The notes beneath the pieces were generated by a model, which worked only from the letters and a program-made list of their open reading frames with translations, made no database searches and had not been told where the DNA came from. Source: Psococerastis gibbosa (taxonomy: Eukaryota > Arthropoda > Insecta > Psocodea > Psocidae). From it: 64,000 nucleotides of DNA. A program made the position numbers and the translations under genes. Shown here piece after piece: positions 21,988 to 32,626 of the stretch; the first letter of the stretch is position 1, and every line of letters starts with the position of its first letter. Location of the stretch: contig OZ020486.1 of assembly GCA_963971405.1 (NCBI GenBank), forward strand, positions 26,311,419 through 26,375,418, in the 5' to 3' direction.

Positions 21988-22040
21988 CCTAGGGTTAAAA
22001 ATGTAAACAAATTGTTTTGTTTACATTTTTAATTCCCAGA
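21988..22040. mobile_element. MITE-2 short copy
   Basis: AGGGTTAAAAATGTAAACAA meets TTGTTTTGTTTACATTTTTAA almost directly. This is a 53-bp inverted repeat of the MITE-2 family without the usual central spacer. Confidence 0.65.
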
Positions 22041-22302
22041 ATAAGTTGTTCTTTATCAGCATAGTATTCCCGCTGGGTTCAGGAATGATATTTCATAAAA
22101 AATATACAAAACGACAGACACTTCTCTGTGAAATCTGGAACTCCGCTCATAGAGTATGCTGTTCAAAGAAAACAATTACAAAGGGAATTAAAATATAATG
22201 TTTTTCGTCAAATGGGGTTGGGTTTTTCAAAGGTAGCACTATGATTTATATTTTATACAAAACAACAACAGCAACAAAAGGGAAATAGCGGGGCTTAGAG
22301 GC

Positions 22303-22437
22303 CAGGTGCCTGAGTCCCTGAGTATGCAAAAGAAGCTGAGATTGAAGGTGCATAGGTGTAGGTGTTGCGGCACGTGACTTCAACCCTTCCAAACATTTGC
22401 ACGTGCAGCTGCTGTTCTGCAGATGGTGCTGACGTCA
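22303..22437. promoter_or_regulatory. E-box and CRE cluster
   Basis: Six CANNTG sites lie within 125 bp: CAGGTG at 22303, CACGTG at 22371 and 22400, CATTTG at 22394, CAGCTG at 22406 and CAGATG at 22420. A perfect TGACGTCA is at 22430. The surrounding GC content is higher than in the neighbouring AT-rich sequence. Achaete-scute proteins with E-protein partners bind CAGSTG-type E-boxes, so a proneural enhancer or a promoter is possible. This is inference; the bHLH gene is about 19 kb away. Confidence 0.4.
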
Positions 22438-22654
22438 CGCCGCCGCCCTCCCTATCACCAAAGCCAGTTTCCCTGTTGCGACATCGGATTCTTTTAGCTC
22501 TTTCAATGGTGTTGTGGTGGGTCCTATAGTGGCAGTAGCGTTTATGGGCCATTTCAACGCTAGGTCAACTGAGATCTTTCCCTGGTGGATTCGGGATTGT
22601 CATGTCAACTTTGCACCAACTTGTATACGCTGCTCAACCACCCCAAACTTTCAA

Positions 22655-23552
22655 GAGAACCGGTCCGAGTTTACTCGAACATGCTTTCCAATTTATCAAC
22701 ATTAGTAGATAGAGAATATGAGTAATTTCATGGTAAATAATTTTCCAGTGGTTAAATTTCCGATATCTCGGGGGGGGGGGGGGAGGTTGAGGGGGGGAGG
22801 TTGAGGGGGGGGGGAGGTTGAGGGGGGGAGGTTGTCCACCTGACGTCACTGGAAATGAGATAAATTCTAGATAGGTCAGAACAACACATTAATTACCACA
22901 CAGCAATAATGGCAGGGCACGCTACGCATTTGAGCGCGAATTTTCTATCATTTTTTCAAAAAATAATTTTTTGTGCAAAACCAAATATTTTTTTGGGAAA
23001 GCAACCTATCCGGTTTCGTTACTCAATTTAACACCTAAAACATGCCTGAAGGTAGAAATCATCGATAGAAAGGTTTCGCAGAAAAATTATTTTTTATTCA
23101 TTTTTCATTAAAATTTAGTTATTTTTATTTTTTTACCCCCAGAAGCAAACTATCAACGGGCAAGCGACCCACCGCATTTTGTCAGCATTAATAACGACTA
23201 CAATATATGAGAATTTAAAAGCAATCGTTGGAGCCGTTTTTGAGAAATAAATTTTTTAGCCTTTTTTTTGGAGTTTTTTGAGAATAAAACCCACCGAAAT
23301 TGAGTTAGCCCCAAATAAAAAAATTGATCCCGAGGTATAATTTTTGTGAACCTACATGCCGAATTTCATCAAAATCAACCGATTAGTTTGCCCGGAAATC
23401 GATGCACAGACAGACAGACAGAGAGACATTTCGTAAAAACGACTTTTTTGGGTTCCTGGGACCTCAAAACGTGTAAATCCGTTGAAATCTCGGAATCGAA
23501 AATTTCGACCATCACAAAGCTTTCCTTATACTACGTATAAATTGGAAAGCGA
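22655..23552 (+). repeat. REP-3 copy A
   Basis: About 900 bp nearly identical in order to 36744-37595. Begins AACCGGTCCGAGT, then GCTTTCCAATTTAT at 22683-22696, whose exact inverse ATAAATTGGAAAGC ends the copy at 23537-23550. The 3' end also forms a hairpin (GCTTTCC..GTATAA..GGAAAGC). Has a GACAGACA tract near 23406. No open frame. Class unknown. Confidence 0.75.
22770..22836 (+). repeat. G-rich minisatellite inside REP-3
   Basis: Roughly four units of a G7-9 run plus AGGTTGA. The sister copy at 36857 has one G run only, so the repeat expanded after the copies separated. Potential G-quadruplex former. Confidence 0.8.
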
Positions 23553-23674
23553 CAACGGGGCTTAGCACCCACTAAATACCTAACTTAAATAACTTCCAGG
23601 GTAAATTCAATCAAGTGCATGCGACGACAGCCTGATAATGTATAGGGGCTACAAAATTTTCCCACAGGAATTGC

Positions 23675-24133
23675 ATACGAAAAGGACCGGTACGAGTAAA
23701 CCCGTACATGCTTTCATATTTAACAATTAGTATAAGTACCGAGATAGAAAGAATGAGTAGCTCCAAGGTAAATAATCGTCCCAAGGTTAAATTTCAATTA
23801 CCTCGACTTTCCTTATCCCAGAGCACTCAATTGATCGAAGGGCCAATTGCATAGTCTAGAACGGGCCGACTAATATATTTGAATACAACACAGTAATAAT
23901 CACAGCATTGGGGCGTGAATTATACACAATTTCTTCTTTATTTTTTTACATAAATATACTGTTTCATTAAATTTCATTGTAGTTCCAATTTAAATTGATA
24001 GGCTAATTCTAATCTTATAAAATACTATTGTATTATATAACATTTTCAAAGACAAGCCCCTCTTTCGTAAATGTTGGAAGATCGATCATCACAAAAGCTT
24101 TCCTTATACTAAAGTATAAAAAGGAAAGCAATA
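23675..24133 (+). repeat. REP-3 copy C, internally deleted
   Basis: Has the 5' start (GACCGGTACGAGTAAACCCG), the GGTAAATAATCGTCCC segment and the 3' hairpin end (GCTTTCCTTATACTAAAG...GGAAAGC at about 24100-24133), but lacks most of the middle. Confidence 0.65.
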
Positions 24134-25184
24134 GATTCAAAAAGAGCCAAGCCACGTGTGCCGGTGTCAATGAAGAATGATCAATCAATTCAATGATGTA
24201 AAAAGTACAGTACACAATAATTACTCGAATTCAATCAAATATGTGTTGATTTCTGTACAAATTAAAAACGAATTCTGTTGAGTGAAATTTACGGCTTCAC
24301 CCGATCCTGAATTTAAGGCTGTGTTCAAAATGTTTTATAAAAAAGAAATTATCGTACTTTTTGGACGAAATTAATTAATTGCTCGTTCCACAGCCACAAA
24401 GATATAAAAGGGAACAGATGAAAAAATCTAAAAAAATACTAGCTTTCTGTGAAAGTTGTCTATTTCCCTTGCAGATTTACAACTGTGATACAAAATGGGT
24501 TTAAGGCTATTTATCCAATTTTTTTAAGGAAATAATATTTCAGTTCAGAAAATATAAACTTCCTGCGATAAACTTAATTTTTTATGAGTTTTTTATCTGT
24601 TCCCTTGTTATCTTTGTATCTGTGGAATGAGCAATAAATTATTTTCGTCAAAAAATCAGCAAAATTTCTTGTTTACAAAACATTTTGAACACTCAGCCTT
24701 AAGCGAGATTATTTTTATGTGAAGCAAATTTTCAGTGTCTAATAATCTGGGTGGCGAGTGGCGTTGCCCATTGGTCAGCGTAAGGGGTCCGTCTGCTCAA
24801 AACACCAGCATGACGGGGTGGCAGATGTTCATCCAAAGCCAACTTTCCTTGAGTTAAAGAGGGGAAATTTACTATTAACTGCAGCCCCAGTGCCAATGCA
24901 AGCATGTGCTCCGCTTTCTAAAGCTACGAGTCGAATTAAATAACGTAAATTGAATTTTGCGTGCATTGTGATATCTTTAACAACGGTAGCTTTTCTCATT
25001 TATTGTGAAATCACGTAAACTAGCCAGTAGCCTTTCGTTGGACTTCTAAAATGAAGTGACTATAACTTTTGGCTACACTGAATATTGTTACATTGTATAA
25101 AACTATCGATTTTACCTCAAGATGGGGATTTTTGGTAAAATACAAAAGGTTTTTGACTCGGCTTCAAATATGGAATGTATTATT
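24134..25184. other. No gene recognised
   Basis: An inverted pair of diverged segments around 24340-24450 and 24540-24690 (TTTTGGACGAAATTAATTAA versus TTATTTTCGTCAAAAA) suggests a decayed inverted-repeat element. Otherwise nothing. Confidence 0.35.
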
Positions 25185-25345
25185 ATTATTATTTTCTTAA
25201 AAATTAACCATCGCATACAAACTATTTAATGAATGTAAGTGTTGAGTTGCGGCACGTCTCCGATCGCATGGCGTGTAGATGAGACTCGTACAACTACAGA
25301 CACGCTGCCATCTTGCCACCGAAGTTTATTTTGGTCTTGTGTTGG
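25185..25345 (-). mobile_element. SINE-C copy
   Basis: Minus-strand match to 1794-2040: TGGCAAGATGG (A-box-like), GTACGAGTCTC (B-box-like), CGATCGGAGACGTGCCGCAA and the 3' TTTGTATGCGATGG. Ends in an AAT-repeat at about 25181-25195. Confidence 0.65.
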
Positions 25346-25534
25346 CGGCCACGCCCGTTCAGCTGCTTGTGTTATTGTGTTTAGGCTTATTATACCTATA
25401 GCAATCAGCAGCCCAGGGTATTCTCTTTTAAAATTCAAAGAGGTACTTGTAAGCTAAAAAAAAACCTCTCTAAGTTGCCCATGCAATTTTAATTTGTTCC
25501 CAAACATAATAAATGACCACAACCATTTGATGAC

Positions 25535-25687
25535 CCTGTCAGTCAACTCTCCTTCTCCCCGAGGTGAAAGATTCTGCCCTTAGGGTGCCTCAAGTTAATA
25601 AACATACTCACTCCCCCCCCCCCCCAGGCTGACAGGGTTGCTTAAAAGCTGAAATGCTGAAAGCTGAAAGAAACAAACAACAACAAA
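25535..25687 (+). mobile_element. 5'-truncated SINE-B with 11-bp target duplication
   Basis: Runs from CCTGTCAGTCAACTC through CCCCGAGGTGAAAG to a CAAACAACAACAAA tail. Flanked by CATTTGATGAC and CATTTCATGAC, an 11-bp duplication with one mismatch. A C13-15 run lies near 25614. Confidence 0.8.
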
Positions 25688-25744
25688 CATTTCATGACTT
25701 AAAGGTCCAGGTCTGTGGACCGGTTCAACTGTTGTTGAGGTTCT

Positions 25745-25985
25745 TCTTTTTTACATTACAACATAATATGGTATATAGTACTGATTTTAAACTAAGGTTG
25801 AAATTAGAGGATCTATAAAAATCTGGACTAGGCGAGATTCGAACCTACGATCTATGACATGTCGGGGTATCGTCTTAACCGCTAGTCCACAAACCCGCAA
25901 GTACATAGGTGTTTGCTAAATCCTATAACTTATGTGTACGATATATCATGTTATTTGACAAGGTTCGTATTTTTGGACAGGTTGT
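25745..25985 (-). mobile_element. SINE-D copy 1 with tRNA-like segment
   Basis: On the minus strand 25898-25831 resembles a tRNA: GGACTAGCGGTTAAGACG (A-box region) and GTAGGTTCGAATCTC (B-box). The acceptor stem does not pair, so it is not a working tRNA gene. Flanking sequence is shared with the copy at 26100-26290. Confidence 0.6.
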
Positions 25986-26099
25986 AACATCTACACTGCT
26001 ATCCAACTGAACCAATAGGTATGTGAGCTAACTTTAATGCATTGCAATGTATTGTAGCATTATATGACATACTGACATTAAAGCAGGTTATAGGTTGAA

Positions 26100-26290
26100 G
26101 AAGCAACCTCCTCGTTATAACCGGAATTAGAAGATCTAGAAAACTATATGAAAACTTTGAACCCACAATTGCCGGGGCATTGTCGTAACTGCTAGACCAC
26201 AAGCCCGCATTTTCAGAGTTTGCTAAATAATCCAACTTATTGTATAGTATGTCATGCCCTGGCAAGGAGTAGTCCAAATTTTTTTAGATC
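26100..26290 (-). mobile_element. SINE-D copy 2 with tRNA-like segment
   Basis: On the minus strand TGGTCTAGCAGTTACGAC and TGTGGGTTCAAAG correspond to the A and B boxes of copy 1, about 320 bp away in the same orientation. Homology extends beyond the tRNA-like part on both sides. Confidence 0.6.
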
Positions 26291-26355
26291 CTCATATTTC
26301 GGTTATCCTCTTTTTTGACCACTTCTCTAGTTACAGTCAGCAACATGCCCGCTAG

Positions 26356-26535
26356 CAAGGCCGTAGCCAGGGGGTTCATGGGGGTTCAACCCCCCCCCCC
26401 CCCCCCCGAAATGAAATGGCTTGATACTAGATAGATACGGATTTTGAGAGGAAAAATAAAAACCACTATGTAATACCCAAGGAAATTTCTAAGCCCCCCC
26501 TCCTCCAAAAAAAAATCCTGATGGCTACGGCCTTG
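26356..26535. mobile_element. hAT-like MITE (CAAGGCCGTAGCCA ends)
   Basis: Left end CAAGGCCGTAGCCAGGGG, right end GGCTACGGCCTTG. Contains a C run of about 17 at 26391-26407. No convincing target duplication; the flanks differ. Confidence 0.75.
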
Positions 26536-27598
26536 CATGTCAGTGAGGGTCAGGATAAATGGAAGAGTTTTTGTTTTATGGGGAATTCCATATGTTTTAT
26601 GGCATGGTAGTATTTTTCATTTATCCCCGTGGACAATGATTTAGAGGATGATTTAGCCAATAGCCAACGGCAACACTTAAGACACATTAATTTCTTATAT
26701 TAGATTGCATGGGAAGCAAAGCAGGTGGAATGTCATGAAAAAATACCGTTGATAACGTCAGCAGGTACAAAATCTATATAGTAGGTACTCTGAATAGATC
26801 CTTCAAATTTTAGAAAATTAAAGATAGTTGCCTTGCGCGACATTGTGACGTAGAAGTAGCCTACCCCCAACCAGTGGACCCCTCCCCCTCGAGAGGAGTA
26901 GACCTGGCAGGTGCCGTTTGTTAATGACAGAACACAAAAACTGGTCGGTTGCAGCTGCGAGTCGCGTGGCAGAGCAGCAACAACGTCCAATGCAAAACTT
27001 GGCGGTGGGTACCCAGAATTTGGCCAGGGGTCAGCGTACTACCTAACTATGACAACGGCTCAAATTGGAAAATCTGATTATTGATTTCCTTGATGCTTGT
27101 AAAGGGTAAAATGTATCACAACGTAGTTAGTAATTGAAGAACTTCTATGGACCTAGGCATACTTATGGCGGCCCATAGGTCCCTTGTCCAATGTCAACAT
27201 TAACCCCATGGATTTCGGAAATTATTTGTATTGTTTCACTACACATTTTTGACCGTTGGCAATTAAAGTGGTATACGTTTTCAATGTCAACCTACACCGG
27301 CTACAAGCGATAATGGACAAGCTGAGACAAGCTTACGATTGACACAATGAAATAGACGAAAGAATGACATAACTAAGTACAGATACGAGTCTACATATCA
27401 CAACGCAAGAAATTCCTTATTAATTATAATAATTGCTTATTCTTCAACCATTTAAAATAGCATGTAATACAATTGCTCCTCTTTGGTGCAGTGTATTGTA
27501 TTGTAAGAGATTTTCTCACACTGTCACTCCAACATTCTTGCAGTACATGGAAGACATAATCACAAAATAGGAATATTATAGTATATAATATCTTTATA
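26536..27598. other. No gene recognised
   Basis: No paired repeats or coding frames that I can support. Confidence 0.4.
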
Positions 27599-27656
27599 AG
27601 GCACTTATTCCACCGACGTCAATAGTTCACTATTGACGTCGGTGGAATAGTCGCCT
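27599..27656. mobile_element. PAL element copy 4, minimal
   Basis: Only 58 bp: tip AGGCACTTATTCCACCGACG, an arm TCAATAG, and the inverted partner. Flanked by TA on both sides. It lacks the GTGGTAGCAGA core and is the smallest member. Confidence 0.85.
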
Positions 27657-27824
27657 TATGTATGTTTCATACATTCATGTGAAATGCTCATCAGCGTAGG
27701 AGAAGCAACTATTTACTAAATGTAAATCTCAGTTCAGTTTTAATGATTTCCTTACAAACCATGAAATACCGATGGAATGGAAGTTTTTATTAGCAAAAAT
27801 CGTATAATTATTGCTACGAGTATC

Positions 27825-28004
27825 AGGCGCCTATTCCATCTGTCAATAATCCGTCATTTGTGCATCAATAATAAGTCTCTACCATATTATAACTTAATTT
27901 ATACAAGGTTAGTTAAGTATCCACATAATAGTCTCCTCAAAACAAACATCTCATCAATTTTTGATCCACAAATGACGGATTATTGACAGATAGAATAGCC
28001 GCCT
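27825..28004. mobile_element. PAL element copy 5
   Basis: Tip AGGCGCCTATTCCATCTGTC with arms containing AATCCGTCATTTGTG and the inverse at 27966-27985. No GTGGTAGCAGA core. Arm type shared with 36318-36439. Confidence 0.8.
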
Positions 28005-29439
28005 TAATACTATTTTGAATCTTGATTTTTAGGTAGTCTATACCGTATACTATGACTATTCCCTTAAAATGTAATAGACTATATTCCAGTGTAAACAGAT
28101 CATGTTTACAAAAAAATCGGTATAGTGTAGTGTATAGTGTAGTGATGCTGGCTATTCGGCTTCCTAAAAGTTTTATGTCTTTGCCAAAGGAAATTAAGCG
28201 TGCAGTTGACCGCCTGCGAATAATTAATTAGATTTGACATTTACGGTGTATGTGAAAAAATTTGCCGCACCGTTGACTATTAATCAAGACAGAAGCTAGC
28301 AGGTGCAGGCTCTACACACTAACATTCAATATCTCATCAATATAACTAGTTTTCCGAAGCACAAGAAGTCAAACTTGCTGGAGAGGGGAAGATGAAGAAG
28401 CCTTTAATGCCCCGTTGGCAGGACCAGAATTTTGTGAGTGCCTAACAGGTGCATACGGCAGGTTGTCGGTCAAATCAGCTGTACGGATGCACCTTGTGTC
28501 TTGTCCGACACAAAGGACCAGGTTGGGAAAAGCAGGCTAAGCATAGGCGGTTCCCCCGGAAATTCGGGAAATATTTCTTTAATTACCGGCCCTGACTTTA
28601 AGTTGGTAGATGCTTAGATGGTGTTGATACGATCTGGGGGCGGCAGATGTCTGTAACGGGGCTTTGGCAAACTCCAATCTGCTGTCACGACAGTCAAGCT
28701 TTTGTGTATACCTATATGATTTATACACGTACAATTGAGTGACATAGAGCCGTGGGCGCTGCCATTAACCATGAAAACAAATCGCCACTTGAAAAGCTAA
28801 GTGTTACAATACATCAACAAAACGCTACTCTTTTTAAGAAAGCGTTCCAAAGTTTCTGCCATTGTATATTTTCGCGCTAAAAGCTAATAGTTGCAACTCT
28901 ACCCTAGTGGATATTATTGAAAATAAAGATATAACACTTTGCTCAAATTAAGAAAGAGAAAAATAAAACATAATTTTTGATACAGTAAAAAAATAGATTT
29001 TTTGCAGATATAATAGTTAGCCTTTCAAGCAGTGAAATATCACTTGTTTATGTTTTCGGGGTTATTGTTATTGCACTTGCCCCCAAATTAGGTAGGGAGT
29101 ATTTTGTGTTTGGTCCCAAATATATACCTATCTGGGACCGCCCAAATGATGTATAGCTCTTTTTTCAAGAGGAGGATAGGGTAGCAACTCACCTCACCTT
29201 CAGAGTGGGGGTGGGGTACACTGATTTTTTTGTCTTACCATACAAAATGCTAGCCTACACTTAACCCAACGCCTGTTACGTGACCCGTCGGCAGAGGATC
29301 CAGATTCCAGATAGACAGTCCTTGGCACACAGCTAATACGTCATAACAAGGAAGCACAACATATTAAAATTTGTGAGCGTCAAACAATCAAGATTCTAAA
29401 TCAAAAGCTAACCTCTTGCAAACATTCAAAACGGAGATA
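28005..29439. other. Low-repeat interval, no gene recognised
   Basis: Between about 28140 and 28700 base composition is balanced and no repeats were recognised. E-boxes CAGTTG, CAGGTG (twice) and CAGCTG occur between 28200 and 28480. No credible coding frame. Confidence 0.35.
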
Positions 29440-29770
29440 CAACATGAACTCAGTCGAACCCATTTCGGTTTTCGGTCAGGTTTTCCATCAGATGATCATT
29501 AGGGGGCCAGCCTTTCCCAATATTTGGGAGTCAGCCCCCCGCAAGCGGTTGTCAAGGCTACGATACCCGCATACCCGCCAAGTTATGTGCCCCTATGTCG
29601 CGCATTGCAGCCATGTCAAGAACCTTGTCCGCGGCATCTTGGACCGGGACGGACCATTCAGCCTGCAGGTGGTCTTATGGGCTCCAGGTGCCCTGCCGAA
29701 ACCCCCATGCGCCAGACCCACAGGCGCACTGCGCTTGTTTTCATTAGAGAAGAATGAGGGGTATTAAACA
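29440..29770. other. GC-rich, CpG-containing island of unknown nature
   Basis: About 300 bp markedly richer in GC and CpG than its surroundings, open in two plus-strand frames (29444-29767 and 29524-29757). Neither translation shows a family motif. It could be an exon, a CpG-island promoter or an unrecognised repeat. Confidence 0.3.
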
Positions 29771-30206
29771 TTGTGGACTCGCTGGACCCTTTGTTCAATG
29801 CATTAGCACTGAGGTTATTGAACTTCCTAATGCTGGTAATTTAATTACTAGTACAGTATTACTACTAAAACGTTAGATGCATTACAGTACCTAAACAGTG
29901 GCCCTAATTCAGGGTTCTGGGGGGAAGTGCAACCAAAAAATCATAAAGGCGTAAAAGGCGTAGAAAACTCAAACTGAACTTACCCATGGCGTACACATCC
30001 ATTATTTTTTGGGGGGGGGGGGCGGGGGCAAAATAGATCAATCGCCTCTAGCTAATAACTTCTTTCCGCGGGAAGAGACCTGATACGAAGTTGAATTCTA
30101 CCAACCAAAACACTTAACGCTCATTGTTGACCAGACAATCTAGTAGATCTGGCAAATTAAGCTTCTTCCGGAATCTTGTATAAATAATGGATATGTATAC
30201 AATAAT

Positions 30207-30386
30207 CATGGCCACAGCAAAATGGGGGAGAGGCATATTGGGCCGGTGCAGTATTTTCGTTTAACTCAGATTTGTTATGACGGTGTGCAGGTATGTGTTA
30301 CGTATGTAAAAGTGTAGTATATACAATGGTTTTCTCAAAGAAAAATACCCCCCCCCCCCCTAAAAAAAAACCTGGCCACGGCCACT
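30207..30386. mobile_element. Possible hAT-like MITE
   Basis: CATGGCCACAGC plus a G5 run at left and a C12 run plus CCTGGCCACGGCCA at right resemble the ends of the CATGGCCGTGCCCAGG family. The target duplication is poor. Confidence 0.35.
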
Positions 30387-30475
30387 AATACTCCTCCCGT
30401 ACTAGTGAAAACACCGCACAAACCATAAAGTTCCACATCCCAATGAGGGTCAAGTCCTGACTCCTGAGGACTGAA

Positions 30476-30645
30476 CAGGGACGGATCCAGCCCATTTTTG
30501 GGGGGGGGGGGTAGCTGAGGGTCAAAATAGGAAAAACTTATGTAGGATCGACTAAATTAGAGCGTAATAACTTAATTTACAATAGATTTACCAAATTTTG
30601 GGAGGGGGCAGCTACCCCCCTACCCCCCCCCTGTATCCGTCCTTG
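30476..30645. mobile_element. hAT-like MITE with perfect 8-bp target duplication
   Basis: Left end CAGGGACGGATCCAG, right end CTGTATCCGTCCTTG, flanked by GGACTGAA on both sides (30468-30475 and 30646-30653). G11 and C runs lie near the ends. Relatives at 42748 (complete), 6929 and possibly 3873 (fragments). Confidence 0.9.
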
Positions 30646-32388
30646 GGACTGAACACTGCTCTATTTGGGATGTTGTGGTTAGCAACATGCCGAACTGCCG
30701 CGCTTTTACCCCACCGATGATGGTAAGGCGAGAAATTTTCTTTTATATCGAGCCTCGAACCTCGATCTTCCATTTCAAAACCTAGCTGTCACTGACAGAA
30801 CTATTCCAGTCCAAGACTCCCCTATAAGCGCTGTCATTTCTTAGAGATTGTGCCAATGTTTGACTTTAGTGGCCCTGGGCCCCTGACTTGAGTACCAGCA
30901 TCGCGTCATTCTTTAAAAAGCCTAACGATGGTTATAAGGTGTAGGGCCGCGGGCAGGGACCTCTGGTTTAAGTAATATGGGAACATGTCCTGTGTGGACC
31001 GTGGTCTAAGCACCAAAACATGTCTGTAGCCCAGGCAGGTGCCTGCACTTAATTATTCTAATTCCAGGTCCAGATCCAGCCCGCGTCCATTAATATTTCC
31101 GAGGAACCTGGCACGCGCTCCGCACTCCTTGGCGGCTTCAGGCGCGTGGCATCTGCGACCTCCAGTGTAACGTATTTCTTTCTAGGTACTCTTTAAACAT
31201 AGAATATTGTTGCAGTAGTTGTAGCCATTGGGTGGCGACTCTCCAACGATAATATGAGAACATTAGCCGTATGTAAACAGTAAACACAGTGCGACACTGT
31301 AATCCTTCATTTCTTCTGTTGATAAATATATTTATAGTATTGCCCTGTTTAGTTGTTTACCACTTCAAAAGGTGAAGGGTGCATTTTATGTTTCATGGAG
31401 ACTCAAACCACTCTTTAGGGTTGTTAGGCATTAAGTTGTTTGTTTGTTTTGTTAGGTATTTGTATTTTATTTTTGGACAATTAGGGCACAAAACGCGAAC
31501 AGTTAATTATTAATTTATTAGGTACGTATATGTACTTGCAATTTGTTTTTATGACGACGCCGAGCTGCAAACATGGATTGCATGTTTGCAGGCAAAATGA
31601 CACGAAATACACACGATTTACGATTAATTAAATTATACGGTACTTGAGAAAACCACAAAATGGCTACCACTACACCTACTTTAATTGTTATTGTCGCGAT
31701 CACAGTTTACTGAGTTTACCAACTCGCTATTCTTTTCAAGCGTTCAATGTAACTCCTTCAAGTAGGTATTGACCTAAATAAAGGCATCACAGTACGAAAT
31801 GCTTAGAATACGTATTAGAAGATACCATATGCTAGTCGGTACACAATTCGGTATGTACATCATAACCGCGCCTTAATTACAATACAAGACATAGACCTTG
31901 GCCGTTTTTCGTTATTATTTATTAAACATTTTAAGCATTTTTATGTCCGCTCGGCCTCTTGGCTCTTCTGAAATGAGCGGTACTAGTTTACCTGTATATG
32001 TTTTCCTATTTATAAATTAATATACAATATATACATTAATAGATAATTATAAGTACTTATAGTTGAAAAAGAAAAGAAAAAAAGAAAAAGAAAAAAGAAA
32101 AACATTTCGTAGATGGCATTCTGGAAAGTAGCCTAATATTATATTGTCGTCATTGTCAGTACCAACAGTAGTTCGGGTCGAGAAAGGAGGTAGCCTTCAG
32201 GACCCTAGCCTACCTAGACCTAGGACTTGCGGGCTTTTTAGGGCCCTGAGCCTCCACCGTTAGCCGCAGGGACGCCCCCAACCCCCCGCACACAAGCCAT
32301 CCCTAGGCTGAAGTGATTGGAGCGGCGTATCCCCTACGTTGCCCGCGGGAGCACGGCGAAGGACGAGGAGGTATAGGCACATCTATTA
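30646..32388. other. Mostly unrecognised sequence
   Basis: No coding frame is supported. A palindromic proneural-type E-box GCAGGTGCCTGC at 31039-31050 lies next to an AT-rich homeodomain-type stretch (TTAATTATTCTAATT). A purine-rich AAAAAG repeat is at 32066-32103. Confidence 0.35.
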
Positions 32389-32626
32389 GCAGTAGTATGG
32401 TTGGACACAGTCGCAGGCCACGGTGTGGGCCCATAGGACAGGGGACCTCCTGATTATAGTGGATTCCGAACCACTTGGGAAACACAGTGAAGTCACACGA
32501 TTAGTTCGGAGGTGACCAGGACAAGTCCTACCATGTTTCCCTACCGGCACTGTGCACACTACCAAGTTATCTGCATCTTTGAACCTGCTCTGGTCCGCTG
32601 GATTCAACTTGGTAAGGCGGTCGGCT
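32389..32626 (-). mobile_element. SINE-B copy with 13-bp target duplication
   Basis: Flanked by GGCACATCTATTA on both sides (32376-32388 and 32627-32639). On the minus strand it starts AGCCGACCGCC, contains the B-box-like GGTTCGGAATCC, and ends with ACTACTGC. About 90 percent similar by eye to 54188-54435. The open frame shared by both copies is a by-product of repeat identity. Confidence 0.85.

Noticed and set aside
22770-22836. Regularly spaced direct repeats as a CRISPR-like array
   Set aside because: Spacers are absent or constant; it is a G-rich minisatellite in a eukaryotic repeat.
22655-23552. REP-3 as a Helitron because of its 3' hairpin
   Set aside because: The expected TC start and CTRR end were not found and the copies carry a terminal inverted pair, so the class is left open.
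25831-25898. Possible tRNA gene on the minus strand
   Set aside because: A and B boxes are present, but the acceptor stem does not pair and a related copy lies 320 bp away, so it is a tRNA-derived repeat.
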